From Candidatus Margulisiibacteriota bacterium (GTDB taxonomy: Bacteria; Margulisbacteria; WOR-1; O2-12-FULL-45-9), in contig JAQTLJ010000007.1 in the NCBI GenBank assembly GCA_028714935.1, positions 1 through 16,336 on the forward strand: a stretch of DNA of 16,336 nucleotides, read 5' to 3'. Position numbers and translations under genes: made by a program. The notes below the pieces were generated by a model. That model was not told the origin of the DNA. It saw only the letters and a list, made by a program, of their open reading frames with translations, and did no database searches. Shown here piece by piece: positions 14,218 through 16,336 of this stretch. The first letter of the stretch is position 1, and each line of letters begins with the position of its first letter.

Positions 14218-15939
14218 ATGGCTCAAGAAAAGATAATCGGGATCGATCTGGGAACAACCAACAGCTGCGTGGCGGTGATGATGGGCGGGGAACCGACCGT
14301 TGTCGCCAATTCGGAAGGCGGCCGGACAACACCGTCGATCGTCTCGTTCATGAAAGACGGCTCGCGCGTTGTCGGCCAGGTCGCCAAACGGCAGTCGATA
14401 ACTAACCCCGAACATACGGTCTCTTCGATCAAGCGCTTCATGGGCCGCCGGTTCGATGAGATCGGCAGCGAGCTGAAATACGTCCCCTACACCGTCACCA
14501 AGGGCGGCAAGGATGAGGCCAAAGTAAAGATCGAGGATAAAGATTATACCCCGCCGGAGATCTCCGCCATGATCCTGCAAAAGATGAAACAATCGGCGGA
14601 AGACTTCCTGGGCGAACCGGTTAAGAAAGCGGTCATCACCGTCCCGGCTTATTTTAACGACAGCCAGCGGCAGGCAACCAAAGACGCCGGGACGATCGCC
14701 GGGCTCGAAGTTGTCCGCATCATCAACGAACCGACCGCCGCCTCCCTCGCCTACGGCATGGATAAAAAGAAGAACGAAAAGATCGCCATCTACGACCTGG
14801 GCGGCGGGACTTTTGACATTTCCATCCTGGAGCTGGGCGAAGGCGTCTTTGAGGTCAAATCGACCAACGGCGATACCCACCTGGGCGGCGATGATTTTGA
14901 CCAGCATATTATCAAATGGCTGCTGGAAGAATTCAAGAAAGAACAGGGTATCGATCTCGGCAAAGACCGGATGGCCATGCAGCGCCTGAAAGAAGCGGCG
15001 GAAAAAGCTAAATGCGAACTTTCTACCGTCATGGAAACAGAGATCAATCTCCCCTTCATTACCGCCGACCAGAACGGCCCCAAACATCTTGTCTTGAAGC
15101 TCAGCCGGGCAAAGTTGGAACAGCTGGTCGGAGATCTCATTGAGCGGACGACCGGTCCCTGCAAACAAGCGTTATCCGACGCAGGTCTCTCAGGGAACCA
15201 GATCGACGAAGTCATTCTGGTCGGCGGGCAGACGCGTATGCCCAAAGTCCAGGAAGTGGTCAAGAATTTCTTCGGCAAAGAGCCGCATAAGGGTGTTAAT
15301 CCAGACGAGGTGGTCGCCGTCGGCGCCGCCATCCAGGGCGGCGTGCTTGCCGGAGAAGTCAAAGAGATGGTCCTGCTCGATGTCACCCCGCTGACGCTGG
15401 GGATCGAAACCCTGGGCAGCGTCATGACCCCGCTCATCGAAAGGAACACGACCATCCCGACTTCCAAAAGCCAGGTCTTTTCTACCGCCGCTGACGGCCA
15501 AACTTCCGTCGAGGTCCATGTCCTCCAGGGCGAACGGCCGATGGCGGCCGATAACCGGACGCTCGGCCGGTTCCATTTAGACGGCATCCCGCCCGCACCG
15601 CGCGGTATACCTCAGGTCGAGGTCACATTTGATATCGACGCCAATGGCATCCTCAACGTCAAGGCCAAAGATAAAGGGACGGCCAAAGAACAGAAGATCA
15701 CCATTACCGCCTCCTCTGGCCTCTCCAAAGACGAGATCAATAAGATGAAAAAAGAGGCGGAAGCACACGAGACGGAAGATAAAAAACGGAAAGAAGAGGT
15801 CGACCTCAGGAACCAGGCCGACGCGATGTGCTACACGGCCGAAAAGACGATGAAAGAAGCCGGCGAAAAAGTCGATGCCGCGACCAAGGAAAAAGTCGAC
15901 TCAGCGATCGCGGAAATGAGAAAAGCGCTCGAAGGCTAG
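14218..15939 (+). CDS. dnaK: Hsp70 chaperone DnaK, interrupted by in-frame TAG at codon 574
   Basis: DnaK is the ATP-driven Hsp70 that binds exposed hydrophobic peptides with DnaJ and GrpE. The ATPase domain starts Ile-Gly-Ile-Asp-Leu-Gly-Thr-Thr-Asn-Ser-Cys and includes Asn-Glu-Pro-Thr-Ala-Ala, Asp-Leu-Gly-Gly-Gly-Thr-Phe-Asp and the Val-Gly-Gly-Gln-Thr-Arg-Met-Pro motif. The interdomain linker Val-Leu-Leu-Asp-Val is at 385-389, followed by a normal substrate domain with Thr-Pro-Leu-Thr-Leu-Gly-Ile-Glu-Thr. AGGAG at 14204-14208 serves the ATG. The reading frame stops at TAG 15937-15939 within the helical lid after 573 residues, about 50 short of the family. The missing C-terminus follows in the same frame (next entry), so the intact gene would be 14218-16089. 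All catalytic parts are upstream of the stop. Confidence 0.97.
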   Translation: MAQEKIIGIDLGTTNSCVAVMMGGEPTVVANSEGGRTTPSIVSFMKDGSRVVGQVAKRQSITNPEHTVSSIKRFMGRRFDEIGSELKYVPYTVTKGGKDEAKVKIEDKDYTPPEISAMILQKMKQSAEDFLGEPVKKAVITVPAYFNDSQRQATKDAGTIAGLEVVRIINEPTAASLAYGMDKKKNEKIAIYDLGGGTFDISILELGEGVFEVKSTNGDTHLGGDDFDQHIIKWLLEEFKKEQGIDLGKDRMAMQRLKEAAEKAKCELSTVMETEINLPFITADQNGPKHLVLKLSRAKLEQLVGDLIERTTGPCKQALSDAGLSGNQIDEVILVGGQTRMPKVQEVVKNFFGKEPHKGVNPDEVVAVGAAIQGGVLAGEVKEMVLLDVTPLTLGIETLGSVMTPLIERNTTIPTSKSQVFSTAADGQTSVEVHVLQGERPMAADNRTLGRFHLDGIPPAPRGIPQVEVTFDIDANGILNVKAKDKGTAKEQKITITASSGLSKDEINKMKKEAEAHETEDKKRKEEVDLRNQADAMCYTAEKTMKEAGEKVDAATKEKVDSAIAEMRKALEG

Positions 15940-16089
15940 GATGCCGATGTTATCAAGAAAACCTTCGATGCCCTGCAGAAAGAGGTCTACGATATGTCCG
16001 CTAAGATCTACAAGGAAGCCGGACCGACTCCTCCCCCGACCGAGGAAGCAGCGCCCAAGGACGAAGAAGACAAGACCATTGACGTATGA
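15940..16089 (+). other. In-frame continuation of dnaK (lid end and tail) after the TAG
   Basis: Reading on after TAG gives 49 codons and TGA at 16087-16089. The text fits the end of a DnaK lid (Asp-Ala-Asp-Val-Ile-Lys-Lys, Leu-Gln-Lys-Glu-Val-Tyr-Asp-Met-Ser-Ala-Lys-Ile-Tyr) followed by a Pro/Glu/Asp-rich flexible tail. The closing TGA overlaps the dnaJ start as ATGA, the same junction type as lepA-hemW. That frame and junction are kept argues that the TAG is recent, an error, or read through. Confidence 0.85.
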
Positions 16090-16336
16090 AGCGTGATTAC
16101 TATGAGATCTTGGGAGTATCAAAAACTGCCGGGCAAGACGAGATCAAGCGCGCTTACCGCAACCTGGCGCGCAAATACCACCCGGATGTAAACAAAGAAG
16201 CCGGTTCTGCCGATAAATTCAAGGAGCTCAACGAAGCCTACCAGGTCCTATCAGACCCCAACAAACGCTCACAGTACGATTACTTTGGCACCGCCGGCGG
16301 ACCGAGCCAGGGCGCCGGCTTCGAGGGCTTTGACTT
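16086..16336 (+). CDS. dnaJ: Co-chaperone DnaJ (Hsp40), 3'-partial
   Basis: DnaJ delivers substrates to DnaK and triggers its ATPase. The visible 83 codons encode a complete J domain: Arg-Asp-Tyr-Tyr-Glu-Ile-Leu-Gly-Val at the start, helix II Ile-Lys-Arg-Ala-Tyr-Arg, the essential His32-Pro33-Asp34, and Leu-Ser-Asp-Pro-Asn-Lys-Arg followed by Tyr-Asp. The beginning of the Gly/Phe-rich linker follows before the window ends. The ATG overlaps the TGA of the full-length dnaK frame; no clear ribosome site precedes it, so it probably depends on ribosomes that finish dnaK. If those stop at the TAG 150 nt upstream, dnaJ expression could drop. Confidence 0.95.
   Translation, partial: MKRDYYEILGVSKTAGQDEIKRAYRNLARKYHPDVNKEAGSADKFKELNEAYQVLSDPNKRSQYDYFGTAGGPSQGAGFEGFD

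Noticed and set aside
14194..15168. Long minus-strand open frame (324 codons) opposite dnaK
   Set aside because: It is a codon-bias shadow of dnaK; its translation resembles no family and dnaK on the other strand is unmistakable.
15937..15939. Genome-wide reassignment of TAG to an amino acid
   Set aside because: The HIT gene ends in TAG at precisely the usual family C-terminus, so TAG works as a stop elsewhere in this window.

Overview
The window reads as a moderately GC-rich bacterial chromosome segment with short intergenic gaps. The gene order lepA-hemW-hrcA-grpE-dnaK-dnaJ, under a vegetative promoter and a perfect CIRCE operator, is the arrangement known from Bacillota and several other Terrabacteria. 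A predicted outer-membrane barrel fused to three S-layer homology (SLH) domains points to a diderm that ties its outer membrane to the cell wall with SLH domains, as in Cyanobacteria, Deinococcota, Synergistota and related candidate phyla. A candidate-phylum Terrabacterium (for example Margulisbacteria/Saganbacteria-like) would fit, but this is a guess from gene content and order, not a placement.

Layout. Positions 1-6836 (+) hold most or all of one giant gene of at least 2275 codons with no recognised domain, probably continuing upstream of the window. A gap of about 170 nt follows (6837-7007) that can fold into a multi-helix RNA closed by a 10-bp helix. It leads into a 310-codon acidic, proline-rich gene of unknown function (7008-7940). 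This gene converges on, and overlaps by 21 bp, a two-gene minus-strand unit: an SLH-tethered barrel protein (8243-9922) and a HinT-type HIT hydrolase (7920-8246), joined by a GTGA stop/start overlap. A 61-nt divergent promoter region (9923-9983) separates that unit from lepA (+). Both promoters there lie so close to their start codons that both transcripts are predicted to be leaderless.

From lepA rightwards is a translation/heat-shock block. lepA overlaps hemW by ATGA. hrcA, grpE, dnaK and dnaJ follow from their own TTGACA/TATAAT promoter with CIRCE. HrcA should repress the chaperone genes, with GrpE, DnaK and DnaJ forming the refolding machine. dnaJ runs off the right edge.

Main oddities. 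(1) dnaK has an in-frame TAG at codon 574, but the normal DnaK C-terminus continues in the same frame for 49 more codons to an ATGA overlap with dnaJ. (2) hemW contains three in-frame repeat insertions: two heptanucleotide tandem arrays and a 115-bp nested-palindrome element. In one array the only two deviations inside the three best units plus the fourth fall exactly where the consensus heptamer would create TAA codons. hemW also seems to lack about 45 C-terminal residues. (3) HrcA is about 95 residues short, missing the middle of its effector/dimerisation region. (4) The giant gene and its neighbour, with the structured leader between them, form an unrecognised pair. These are the best candidates for something undescribed; no defence system, CRISPR array, transposase, tRNA or rRNA was seen.
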